Source of the DNA: Cymodocea nodosa
Lineage: Eukaryota; Streptophyta; Magnoliopsida; Alismatales; Cymodoceaceae
DNA: 64,000 nucleotides
Assembly: GCA_036874045.1 (NCBI GenBank)
Contig: CM072339.1
Location: forward strand, 3,913,501-3,977,500
Direction: 5' to 3'
Made by a program: the position numbers and the translations under genes
Shown here: in pieces, positions 24,313 to 34,495 of the stretch
Layout: every line of letters begins with the position of its first letter
Numbering within the stretch: position 1 is the stretch's first letter
Notes under the pieces: model-generated
What the model was told of the DNA's origin: nothing
Seen by the model: the letters and a program-made list of their open reading frames with translations, nothing else
Database searches by the model: none

Positions 24313-24345
<33 letters not shown>

Positions 24346-25384
24346 TTTTTTTTGAAAGCTACAAACACAAAACAAAACATTAATCACATACTATATATAT
24401 ATGTATTTCATTAATACAGATGCTGTAATCATCAATCTCATATAGTCCTACTTCTATCAGTTACTGAAAATATGAATCCATAACAATAAGCTCATACTTT
24501 TTCTGTAGTTTAATAAGATCTACACATAAATCATTCTACAAGTTCAATCAGTCAAATTAAATGTATCTTTAATCATATATGTTTCATTTAATCTAGAATT
24601 CACATCTCAACTCCTTCAGGACTTCAGATAATTTACTGATTTTTCATTAAGCATTCTGATTTCATTTTAAAATCGTGAAACTGTTAAACTCATGAAATTC
24701 AGAAAAACATAAGATACTATATCTAGATTTGCATAAATAATAAATTCAATAGCATCTTATATAGCCTTCTAAATATAATAGTCAAGCAGTTTATAAAAAT
24801 TTTACAGTCTCAATTATCGAATAGTTACAACAAGTTCATAAAATTTTCATTTCCTCAAAACTTTGCAGTACTATTTTAATTTATTTAATTAACAAACTTA
24901 CATGGCTGTTACTTCAATTACCTCCCCCCCATACCTACATTTTGCATTGTCCTCAATGTAAAAGATTTCACAATAAGTACAGTAATTATAGCAGGCATGA
25001 ATACAGTTTTGCTTAATTTAAAATTCAAGATGAGTAATTAGTGACATACCTTGTTTCATTTGTATCTCCTCTTGCATATTCCGATTTTTGATTCTGAAAA
25101 ACTTTTCATTTACAGATAAAAGCAAAATATAACACAAAATAACATTTAACAGATATTAATAAATCAGTGTCTTGTGTGGAACCCAAGCTCCTATACCTTT
25201 GGTGGCTCACAAGCAAGCCAGTTGGTTTCCCAGAATAGATACCAATAAACTGGATTGATATTTTGTTTTTTTTTCTTTTATAAAATAAAAATGAAAACTT
25301 TAAAAAAAATTTCTCTCTTTTTTTTTTTAACAATAAATGTAGAACACACAACATCAAACACACAAAATCACAACTTAAGAACAT
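23695..25384 (-). other. 3' non-coding region of element D
   Basis: The reverse counterpart of A's 32681-34320. It contains the ACATTGAGGACAATGCAAA string followed by a purine tract (on plus, TTACCTCCCCCCCATACC near 24920), a conserved block at 25160-25240, and the segment also found in Ty1 element F (near 24130-24260 here). A pyrimidine-rich microsatellite lies at 24297-24353. No gene. Confidence 0.65.
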
Positions 25385-26515
25385 GATTGAAAAGTAGAAA
25401 CAAATGGAATAAATGTATCAGTCCAAGCAAACTTTTTAAGCATAGTTCTTCTTGCTATTAATTCTGTTTTAATGCAGTTATTGTTCCTTCTTAATTTGTA
25501 AACATGCAATATATTATAAATTCCAAATACAAGTGTATTACCATTAATGATATGTAATGCAGAAAGGGATCATTTTTGGTTTCAAGGTAATGTAGCAGTT
25601 TCTATTTCTACATCTATTTCAATATACTCCTCTTCCCACTTCCATTCATTTATGTCTTCCATAATCTATATTTGAAATTTCATCAGTTCATCTCACCATC
25701 TTATCAGACATAAAGTAGGATCATCTTCTTCATTATACCACATTCCTATTTGAATTTCATTAAATTCTGTAGATGGTGGTTTACCTATTTCTCTCGGTAC
25801 AGGTAAAATTTCTATATATTCATCATAATTGTCTATGCTCACTATGTATAAATCAGATCCATATGCTAATGATATCTCCGTGACTAGATATATATATCCA
25901 TCAAGTATGACATGTGTTTGGTTAATTAATGATTTCTGTCCTAGATATATCATAATATATTCATTCCAAGATCTGTTCAGAAAATTATACACACTTAAGC
26001 GTAAATCTTCACCCCAATTTCCTGTAGGTCTCCAATAATATAATTTTTCAGGAATTGCAGAATTTTTATCAGAAAATATCAAAGCTGACCCACAATTTAC
26101 AGTTGGTGCTTTCAAATCTATTAGGTCTTCCTATATTCCATTCTTCTCCTGTTATAAGATTTCTTATCAAAATATTAGGTAATAATAAACTTGCATACCT
26201 TGGTCTCGTCATGTATATGATTAATCCTTCATCTATCCCCATAATATGATTTATTCCTTCTAATGCATTAGGTGGAATTCCAGTAGTTTCTTCCATAGTC
26301 AGATATTCATGGGTATTTAAACTACGATTAAATGACCTCCATATGAATCCTTCTCTAATCTTAATCATTTTTGTAGCTTGTAGTCCCTGAAAATATTTTT
26401 CTTCAATACAGTCTTTAATTTCCTTTGATACACAACACAGCTTGCACAGATCTTTAGCTGACAAGTTACTTAGTACTTTCCTTAGTGCATCCATTGGTAA
26501 TTGCATCAATTTCAT
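25385..26515 (-). pseudogene. Captured F-box/F-box-associated gene of element D
   Basis: The best copy of the cargo gene, about 375 codons, the usual length of plant F-box/FBA proteins. F-box at residues 4-45: MQLPMDALRKVLSNLSAKDL, then CKLCCVSKEIKDCI. F-box-associated repeats follow: MGIDEGLIIYMTRPRYASLL, LPNILIRNLITGEEWN, GNWGEDLRLSVYNFLNRSWN, HVILDGYIYLVTEISLAY, and a final block with INGNTLVFGIYNIL. Such proteins recruit targets to SCF E3 ligases. It sits just after gag. Only about two or three breaks, clearly less decayed than neighbouring gag or pol. Confidence 0.85.
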
Positions 26516-26705
26516 TTGTCGATTCTGTAAAACACAAATAAAAATTTAGCAGAGACAAAAATTAACCTAACTACTGCACACCCTCGTGGAGTTAAGGCAT
26601 AACTCAACAGACTAAGTTCATTGAGTTAAAAATTAACTCTACGATACTATTAACTAAACATATAAAACATATATACATACAGATAGTTGCTTCAGATATG
26701 TTGCT

Positions 26706-28049
26706 TCATTCAACTGCCCTCCCAAAAGAGGTATTAATTTCATTAACCGTTCTATTGACAGGATTAGGTATAGCTTGTATTGGCAATCCTCCAGTAGGTC
26801 TAACTTCCATTGGTTCCTTTTGTCTAAGTGATATATTTCTATTCTGATTTTGAATTGTAGCATTTCCAAATATAAATTCTAGACGATTGTTTACTTGTTG
26901 GATTATCTTTTCTAATTTCTGTATTCTAGCTCCTTGTTCAATTAATACTTCATAACTTATGTTTTTCTCATTTATATTTTCTCCTCCCTGGAAATTGTTG
27001 TTTCTCCAAGATAAATTTGGGTGATTTCTCCAATTAAGATGATAAGAATTTCCCAAGTTATCTCTTTGGTTTCTAGCATAAATAATATCTAAGTCATTTA
27101 TGTTTGCATTCTTTTCTGCTAGCTTTTAATTTAATGATAACTCTTCTATTTTCTTTGTTAATTCATTTAATTTCACCTCAAGCATAGTATTGGAATTTAT
27201 TTCATGCATTCCTCTTGATAATATTCTTTTATCTGCAATAGCTTTAGTCAAATTTTCCCACTATGCAGTTCTTTTCGCAAAGCTTTCTAAATATGCCCAT
27301 GCTTCTTCACTACATAACTTTAAAAATCCATTTTGAGAAGTAGATTCTAATAAAGATTTCGTTGAAACATCTATGCCTTCATAAATTATACCTATTAGTT
27401 GTGCTCTACTCATTGCATGATGTGGACATTGAGTCAGTAAATCTTTAAATCTTTCAAAATATTTCCAGAATGATTCACCCTATTTTTGGCTACACATTAA
27501 TATTTCTTTCTTCTTTTTAATCGTTTGATGTGTTGGATAATATTTTTCTAGAAAAATAGAGCAAAATTCAGTCCATGTAGAAATTGAATCAGGCGACAAA
27601 GTATATAACCATCTCTTAGCTGTGTCTTTTAAAGAAAAAGGGATATATTTAAGTTTAATAGCATCTATACTCATGTTCGGCATTTTCATCATTTGACAAA
27701 CTTCGTTAAATTCTCTAAGGAAATAATAGGCATCCTCTCTTTCTAATCCATGAAAATGTGGCAATTGACTAATATAATTAGATTTCAGTTCAAACTTATC
27801 TCCCTCAAAGTTTGGCAATCGAATACATGAAGGTTCATCAATTAATTCAGGATACAGAATTTCTCCTAATGGTTTTTCTACTGGAGCATCCATTTCTACG
27901 TTCTCTTTTAAAGAAAGGTTAGATACACCCCAAAGAATTCTATTAAAGTTCAGTTCAGAAAATTTTCCAGTATGCCTTAGTGTTGAATATTCTTGGGTAG
28001 GTGTTCTTACTAATCGTTTAGTGCTAGGAGAATGGGTCCATGTGTTCAT
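26706..28049 (-). pseudogene. gag: gag of element D
   Basis: Starts MNTWTHSPSTKRLVRTPTQE. Capsid domain: IRLPNFEGDKFELKSNYISQ, HGLEREDAYYFLREFNEVCQ, LKDTAKRWLYTLSPDSISTW and FLEKYYPTHQT. Linker with NWRNHPNLSWRNN and a coiled-coil-like stretch (ARIQKLEKIIQQVNNRLEFI). It ends SFGRAVE as a stand-alone protein and does not run into protease. No CCHC knuckle seen. Few breaks. Confidence 0.88.
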
Positions 28050-28070
28050 AAATAAATAACAGAAGATTAA

Positions 28071-28277
28071 TTACATACCAGTCTGAAGCTTTCCATTCAA
28101 TAAATATTTGTTGTTGGATGAAGTTAAATCAGCTGCTTCTCCTTCCAGGTCCTCCAACGCCTTCTCCTTTCTTTTAAAAGTGCTAGTAACTCGTAAATAA
28201 TATTCTATTTCATATATATACTGCGCATCCATAAAGTGAATAAATCTCGTTGCAAGAACGTGTCTTGCAACGTGCAT
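28071..28277 (-). CDS. Small conserved frame upstream of gag (element D)
   Basis: A 68-codon open frame, MHVARHVLATRFIHFMDAQY..., matching 23183-23389 in B. It contains the perfect stem CGTTGCAAG/CTTGCAACG (28248-28272). The open frame in two copies suggests either a small peptide or a constrained RNA leader. No family recognised. Confidence 0.45.
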   Translation of the reverse strand: MHVARHVLATRFIHFMDAQYIYEIEYYLRVTSTFKRKEKALEDLEGEAADLTSSNNKYLLNGKLQTGM

Positions 28278-28995
28278 CGTGGTTCCTGTTTATATGGGTA
28301 TGTGTACCACTACTAATTTCAAATTTTGGTAACCACTAAACTGACGAAGCTTCGTTCGTGGTTAAAAGAATAACCGTTCTGCTTAATCCACGAACTAACC
28401 TCGTTGAGTTACAGAAAACTCAACAGAATATAGTCAGTTACTGTTGCTAACTCCACGGACTAACTTCGTTGAGTTACAGATAACTCAACAGAGTGACTTT
28501 ATATTATATTACTGACCTCGTGGAGTTACGGTTAACTCAACGGACTTACTTCGTTGAGTTAACACTTAGCAACATCTATGTTTTACTCTCGTAAGTTCCT
28601 CTCTGTTCTTTTTTTTTTTTTTATTCTGCTAACTGTAACAAAGTTAAATCTATGTCATTAATGCATCATTCTAATAAAAATACGTTTAAATCTAAGCATT
28701 ATATAAAGATTTAAATTGTAGGTCATTTTATGTTATGCAGAATTTACATTTTACCTTATAACATGCAGAAATTTTTAAGCAGTTATTCTATCATTCTGCA
28801 AATTGTAAATCTGCTACATATTCATTCATAAATTTTCACAATAACATAATATTCAATAAATTCCATTCATTTCACATCCAAAACACGTATGAAAATTGCA
28901 TCTAAAAAATTTACATTCATTAATATAAATCAATTACAATACAAGTACATCATACAATTTCATACAACTTTACATAAGTAGACGAACAATACAAT
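28278..28995 (-). promoter_or_regulatory. Spacer between extra ORF and gag, element D
   Basis: No gene. CGTTGAGTTA-type motifs in both orientations at 28395-28560, and an AACGAAGCTTCGT palindrome near 28342-28356. Otherwise AT-rich and equivalent to 10340-11077 in A. Confidence 0.55.
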
Positions 28996-30830
28996 TTAAT
29001 CTCTATGCCTAAGTTCATCTACTTCCTTCTAGAGTTTTTCTAATTGAAGCTCTAATTGATTAATCCTCTCTACTGCTCCTGTAATTCCTCTAGAAGGTAC
29101 AGCTAGTTCTGTAGCTACAAAATTCCTATATTCTTTCACTGAAATGGTTCTAGATCTGATCCTTTTTGATGTCCATTTCGTGAAATCAATACAGTCCACC
29201 ATCAACAATGGAATCAAATCTCCATAAAATAATTTCTTCTTCACTGTTTTCAGCTTGGAGATAAAAACTGCAAACCAATTTATTTGGATCTTATTTACAA
29301 CTGCATACGTGGCCCATTTGACAAATTGACTTAATTCTATGTCATGGCCCTATCGTTGATAGACATTCTTAATCAGAATGTTAGCTACCATGTGTGCTTT
29401 ACCATTTAAATGCTTCAATCTGTTTAATAATGGTACACCAGGATTGATAGCTAAACAATCCTTAATTTGCTACTCAGTCCATTCAACTACAGTTGTATCT
29501 TCCAAAATTATTGTTCCTTCATTCTTTAAACCAAATATGTTGTGGAGAAGCTCTGGTGTTATCTTTACATCAACTTCCTCCACGTTTGAGATTAATCCTC
29601 CTTCTCTTTCTCACAAATTTGCATAGAAACAAGGTACTAAATTCTCATATACTGCATGCCCTCTTTCTTGAGATATAAATTGCAGTAGACCTCGAAATTC
29701 AAATAATTCTTTGATTTCTTGCATTTCATCCCAATTTACTAGTCTACTGTAAATAATGTCATAACCCCTTATTTCTTGGTATTTGGTATAAGCTTCCTGA
29801 CTACAAAAATGTACATCATTCAAAATTGTTGTTTCAATCGGGTCAGGAAGGTGACTTTGTTGCTCTTGAGGGGTTTGTTCTTGCTCTTCCTCTAGCATAG
29901 GCTACATTTGGACATTCTCTACAGATTCTTGAATTTTTGCTTTTGCTTCTGTCTCTAGTGGTGAGCCGGCAGAACTCTCCACTCTGTCTTGAATTCTTTC
30001 CACAATTTATTGAAGAGTTTCTTGTTGTTTAGTGGAATCTGTGAAATTATTTTTGTCCAAATGGCTTCTTTCAGCCTCTTCATTTTCTTCGCTTTCTTTT
30101 TCCTCCTGATTACCAATCTATTTTGTTACTATTCTTTCTGATTCTGTAACAGATTGGGATGGAGTCACGGGCAATTCAGTTTCTACCCTAATTTCTATTT
30201 CTTCTTGTACAGGCTGTAGACTAATTTCAACCTGATTTTTTTCTTTTCTTTGCACCTCCTACTCCTCCTTAGAATCGGATAGTAGGTTAATAAAAATCTG
30301 CTCCACAGGCCTTGTAAAAATTGGTACTTCAGATTTAATTTCCTCATATTCAGGCACTTTTTCTTTTCCTTTCTTTTTTCTGATTAGTTGTGTCTGTTCT
30401 TCCTCTTCATCTTCTGAAATTAAATCCACAAAAATAGGCTCTGCAGGCCTTCGAGCCATAGGTACTCGCTCTTCCTATTTAATTCTTCCAATAATTGCTG
30501 ATCTTGAAGGACCAGCTTCATCTCCTTTTTCAGCAGGTTTGGTAGTAGTTCTGGCAGTAACTTCGTGATGCTGTTCCACTTTGATTTTATATTGGGCTTT
30601 CAACTTTTCTACAGCCCTCTTTTTGTAAAGTGTATCAAACACTAGGTGTGCTTTGGCCACTACCAAATCTTCTGATTCTCCTTGGTTCTTCCCAACTTGA
30701 ACTAGTTCTGCAAATTCTCTTATCTCTTGTTCAGTCGAAGGCCCCATCATTTCTGCTCGTGCCAACGGCTTAAATGGTGGAACTGAAGGTTCAGGCTGCT
30801 ACTCCTCAAGAATAGGTCTTTCAGCGGTCG
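28996..30830 (-). pseudogene. Extra ORF of element D
   Basis: The conserved C-terminal half is well kept: HFCSQEAYTKYQEIRGYDII, ELFEFRGLLQFISQERGHAV, FYANL, then LFYGDLIPLLMVDCIDFTKW and RTISVKEYRNFVATELAVP. The middle is low-complexity and Glu/Gln-rich. It has the same putative plant transposon protein type as A, and shares blocks with the extra ORF of the Ty1 element F. The N-terminal start is not present. Several breaks. Confidence 0.75.
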
Positions 30831-30841
30831 TCTTCTCAGCT

Positions 30842-31029
30842 TGCAACTTACCAACAATTCATAAATGTACTAAATTAACATTAATTCCCCCAAATTAAGT
30901 AGATTCTTCAATTAAAGCATATTACAATGCAATTATAACATAATGGTTTAATTCTTATATGATAAGCTAAATATTATGCCATTAACCATCATTTAACCGT
31001 TAATAATATGCACTTTTTCATTCTAAACA
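30842..31029 (-). repeat. LTR start fragment of element D
   Basis: About 190 bp matching the first part of the LTR (13265-13450) in reverse, TG at 31029. It lies directly against the extra ORF on one side and against the plus-strand 3' LTR part of B on the other. Confidence 0.85.
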
Positions 31030-31914
31030 CCTATATGTTGAAGAGAAGATTATCTTACAATTCTGGACTCGCAACAATTCTATAGGGAGAGGAGACAGAA
31101 TTGTAAGTGGTTTAATTTTCAGTGGTGTAATCACGTTGCAAGTAGTGTCGGAAGTATTTACTGTCGAGTGAGATTACTTTACATTTCACCTTTCGCCCAT
31201 TTCCATGTTCATATTAAAACAAAAATACCAAAAATAATTTATCTATGTTTGTATGTTGTATTTGAGTGTTGTATTGTTTGTGTTGTATCGTGATTAATGT
31301 TATCTTTGTCAATGTTGTGATTGTTTTATGTTTATTTTAGTTTTACAGTTTACTGAAATTGGTTCGTCCAAAAGATTTAAAGATTTTAATGGTTACTGTT
31401 TGAATTATCTAAATGTTAGTATTACTTAATGATAAATCCAGTATTTACTAACATTAAAGAGCTTAATTGATGTTATTTACAATTTGTGGAATCGCCCAAT
31501 GGTTGGCCGAATTCCTTTGTAAATAGCAATATTAAAAAGAAAAGACAGGCTCGTGAAGTTAACTTAAGTCCACGAGTTTAGTCCATTGAGTTAGCCATAA
31601 CTCAACGAACTTTATCCATTGAGTTAACTGTAATTCAATGGAGAACTTATTGAATATATAAATTTGATTGTTAACAAACAGACAGTTCTAAACTTTTTAG
31701 CAATTCCTTATGGGATCGACCTATACTTGCACACTGATACAATAGACACTGTGTACTTGCAATTAAAGTATAAATTGGAATTAATATCTAAATTGTATTA
31801 AAGATTGCTTGTATACTTCTAAAAGAAAGAATAGGCATAAAGATAAATTAACTAAGTAAAAACAGAAGTAACAAATCCAAGTTTTTCTAGTGTAGTGCTA
31901 GGAAAACACAAATA
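31030..31914 (+). repeat. 3' LTR of element B (partial)
   Basis: Matches 14590-15701 of the 5' LTR but with a single copy of the 235-bp unit. It ends CACAAATA, matching CACAAACA of the 5' LTR, and is immediately followed by GAAGG, the target duplication. Confidence 0.85.
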
Positions 31915-32680
31915 GAAGGCCTAATAGATTTGAAGTACCAACTAAAAATTGTGGGTCAACTTTAACATTTTCTAATAAAAATTTGATTATTCTTGAAAAA
32001 TTGTATTACTAGAGACCAATTGGAAATTGGGATGAGGATTTATGCTTAAGTGTGTATGATTTTTTGAATAGATCTTGGATTGAAAATACTATGATATATC
32101 TAGGACAGAAAGCATTAATTAACAACATACATATCATACTTGATAAGTATATATATCTAGTCACAGATATATCAATTGCATTTAGATCTAATTTATACAT
32201 AGTAAGCATAGACAGTTATGATGATGACTTTATAGAAATATTGCCTATACCTAGTGATATAGCTAAACCACCGTCTACAGAATATGATAAAATTCAATTA
32301 GGAATGTGGTATAATGAATATGATGATCTTACTTTATATCTAATAAGATGGTGAGATAAATTGATGAAATTTCAAATATGGATTATGAAATAACTAAATG
32401 AATGGAAGTAGGAAGAGGAATATATTGAAATAGATGTAGAAATAGAAACAACTACATTATCTTGGAACAAAAAAGGATCCCTTTCTACATTTCATTTCAT
32501 TAATGGTAATACACTTATATTTAGTATTGATAACATACTACAAGTTTACAAGTTAAAAAGGAAAATGGACTGCATTAAAATAGAATTAATAGTAAAAAGA
32601 ATTATGCCTAAAAAGTTTGCTTAGACTGACACGTTTATTCCATTTGTTACTCCTTTTCAATCATGTTCTTAAACTGTAAT
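31915..32680 (+). pseudogene. Captured F-box gene of element A, remainder after B
   Basis: Resumes the F-box-associated domain interrupted at 13264: YDFLNRSWIENTMIYLGQKA, then YIYLVTDISIAFRSNLYIVS, YDKIQLGMWYNEYDDLTLYL, and a last block FHFINGNTLIFSIDNILQVY. It parallels D's 26115-25385. The conserved last block shows that the whole host-type gene, not just the F-box, was captured. Broken in a few places. Confidence 0.8.
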
Positions 32681-34484
32681 TCTGTGCTTTTAATGTTGTG
32701 TGTATTCTACATTTATTTTTAAAAAGAGAAAAAAGAAAAATTTTAGTTTTAGTTTTATTTTATAAAAAGAAAAAGAAAAGAAAAACAAAATATCAATCCA
32801 GTTTGTTGGTATCTGTTCTAGGAAACCAACTGGCTTGCTTGTGAGCCACCAAAGGCATAGGAGCTTGGGTTCCACACAAGACATTGGTTTAACAATTTAT
32901 GTTTTGTTATTTTTTACTTTTATTTGTGAATGGAAAGTTTTTTAGAAAAAAAATAGGAAGATATGGAAGGAGCTACAAAAGATCAATGTATGTAATTGAT
33001 TACTTATCCTGAATTTAGATTTAAACTCAGTTCGTGGAGTTATCCATTAACTCAACGAATTAAGTTTGTTGAGTTAGGTGCTAAGTCAACGAAATAATAT
33101 TCCTACCTGCTAACATTTATTGTATTTACTATAAAATCTTTTACATTGAGGACAATGCAAAATGTAGGTATGAGGGGGAGGTAATTTGATTAAATTCCAA
33201 GTAATTTTCTTAATTAGAGAAATTAGAATGGTGCTGCAAAGTTTTGTAGAAATTGAAAATTTTTTTATGAATTTGCTGTAACTATCCGATAATTGAGACT
33301 GTAAAATTTGTAAAAACTGTAACTACTTGAATGTTATATTTTAAAATCTTATATAAGATGCTACAATATTACTAGTAATACAAATCTAGATATAGTATCT
33401 TATGTTTTTGCTGAATTTTATGAGTTTAATAGTTTCACGATTTTAAAAAGAAAACAAAATGCTTAACTAAAACTTAATAAATTATCTGAAATCCTGAAAG
33501 AGCTGAAATGTTGATTTTTGGATTAAATGAGATGCATATGATCAAAGATACATTTAATTTGAGTGATTAAACTTGTAGAATAATTTATGTGTAAATCTTA
33601 TTAAACTACAGAAAAAGTATGAGCTTATTGATATGGATTCATATTTTCAGTAAATAATAGAAGCAAGACTATACGAGATTTGTGTTTTATTGCATTTGTA
33701 TTAATGAAATACGTATATATATTGTGTTGAAAAGAAAAAAAAAGGAAAAAAAGAGAAAAACTTTGAAAGTTTATTGACTTGTTTGATCACGAGCCTTTTG
33801 TACTTGAGTAGATAGGTATGTAAGGATTGTTGACCTGAAAAATGACTCTTTAAATCTGACAACCTAAGATCCTGATCAGATCTGGGATTGTTGACTGAAA
33901 GCTCGATACATGGGTACACTAGAAAGCTCTTGTATGATTCAAGCTTTTCAAATTAATTTTTAAAGTACAAATATGCATATACTGTTCTGAAAAGATAAAA
34001 GTGTTTTGTGAAATACAGAAATCTTTTGAATCAAGTATATTTTCTGTTATCTAAGAATTATTGAAGTATGAATCTAGAATAGACTTTTGAAGTTGTTTAT
34101 GTGAGATACAATTCATTATTCTACTTGTTTTAATCATATTGAATTGGATTGTGTTTTGATTCATATGTAGTTGAAATTTATTTTGGAAATCATATTGGAA
34201 AATTCAGGATAACAGATGTTTGAAAAGAAGAAAAAAATGATAATATAATTACCACCTATATGATGCTAATATATTTTGTATGTAATTTACATATGTTTTA
34301 AATATATTTGCAGGTTGAAGAGGAGAAAACAATGTTAAAACAAATTTCTAAAAAATACAGAATATTTATATACTAATCTAATTTATGTATTCTGAAGAAG
34401 AACAAAATGAAGAATTCATTCTAGCAACTTTAGAAAGACCAACTAGTTAGATCTTAGTTTGCTAAGGGACTAGCAAAATTTAAG
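32681..34484 (+). other. 3' non-coding region of element A
   Basis: No gene. A conserved block lies at 32815-32885 (also in D). CGTTGAGTTA-like motifs occur at 33030-33090. ACATTGAGGACAATGCAAA plus a purine tract (GAGGGGGAGG) at about 33145-33182 forms an Athila-type internal polypurine site. From about 33420 to 34330 the sequence is homologous to 56880-57790 of the Ty1 element F; it ends in TATATTTGCAG|GTTG, a plausible 3' splice site. Confidence 0.65.
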
Positions 34485-34495
34485 TATGGGGGAAG
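34485..34495 (+). other. Polypurine tract of element A
   Basis: TATGGGGGAAG lies immediately before the TG of the 3' LTR. It is the usual plus-strand primer, and it shows that the F-box/non-coding side, not pol, adjoins the 3' LTR. Confidence 0.85.

Larger units (their letters stand above)
23695..31029 (-). mobile_element. Athila-like element D, inverted within B
   Basis: On the minus strand from 31029: the first roughly 190 bp of an LTR (TG at 31029), extra ORF (30830-28996), gag (28049-26706), complete-length F-box gene (26515-25385) and the non-coding region up to 23695. The order extra ORF - gag - F-box is the same as in A. No pol and no second LTR are present. At its junction with B an 18-bp stretch (ATGAACCTTCATGTATTC) occurs twice, at 23622-23639 and 23692-23709, which suggests template switching during repair. 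Confidence 0.8.
13265..31914 (+). mobile_element. Athila-like Ty3 element B nested in A's F-box gene
   Basis: Flanked by the 5-bp direct repeat GAAGG (13260-13264 and 31915-31919), as expected of a Ty3-type target duplication. It starts TG at 13265. The plus-strand parts are the 5' LTR, PBS, short ORF, protease-RT-RNase H-integrase, extra ORF, and gag as far as about 23690. From 23695 to 31029 it is occupied by minus-strand element D, after which a partial 3' LTR (31030-31914) closes it. The two LTRs differ at about eight places in the first 140 comparable bases, so it is not recent. Confidence 0.85.

Noticed and set aside
24133-24414. 93-codon frame with a long Phe run
   Set aside because: It arises from a TTC/T microsatellite in non-coding sequence of element D.
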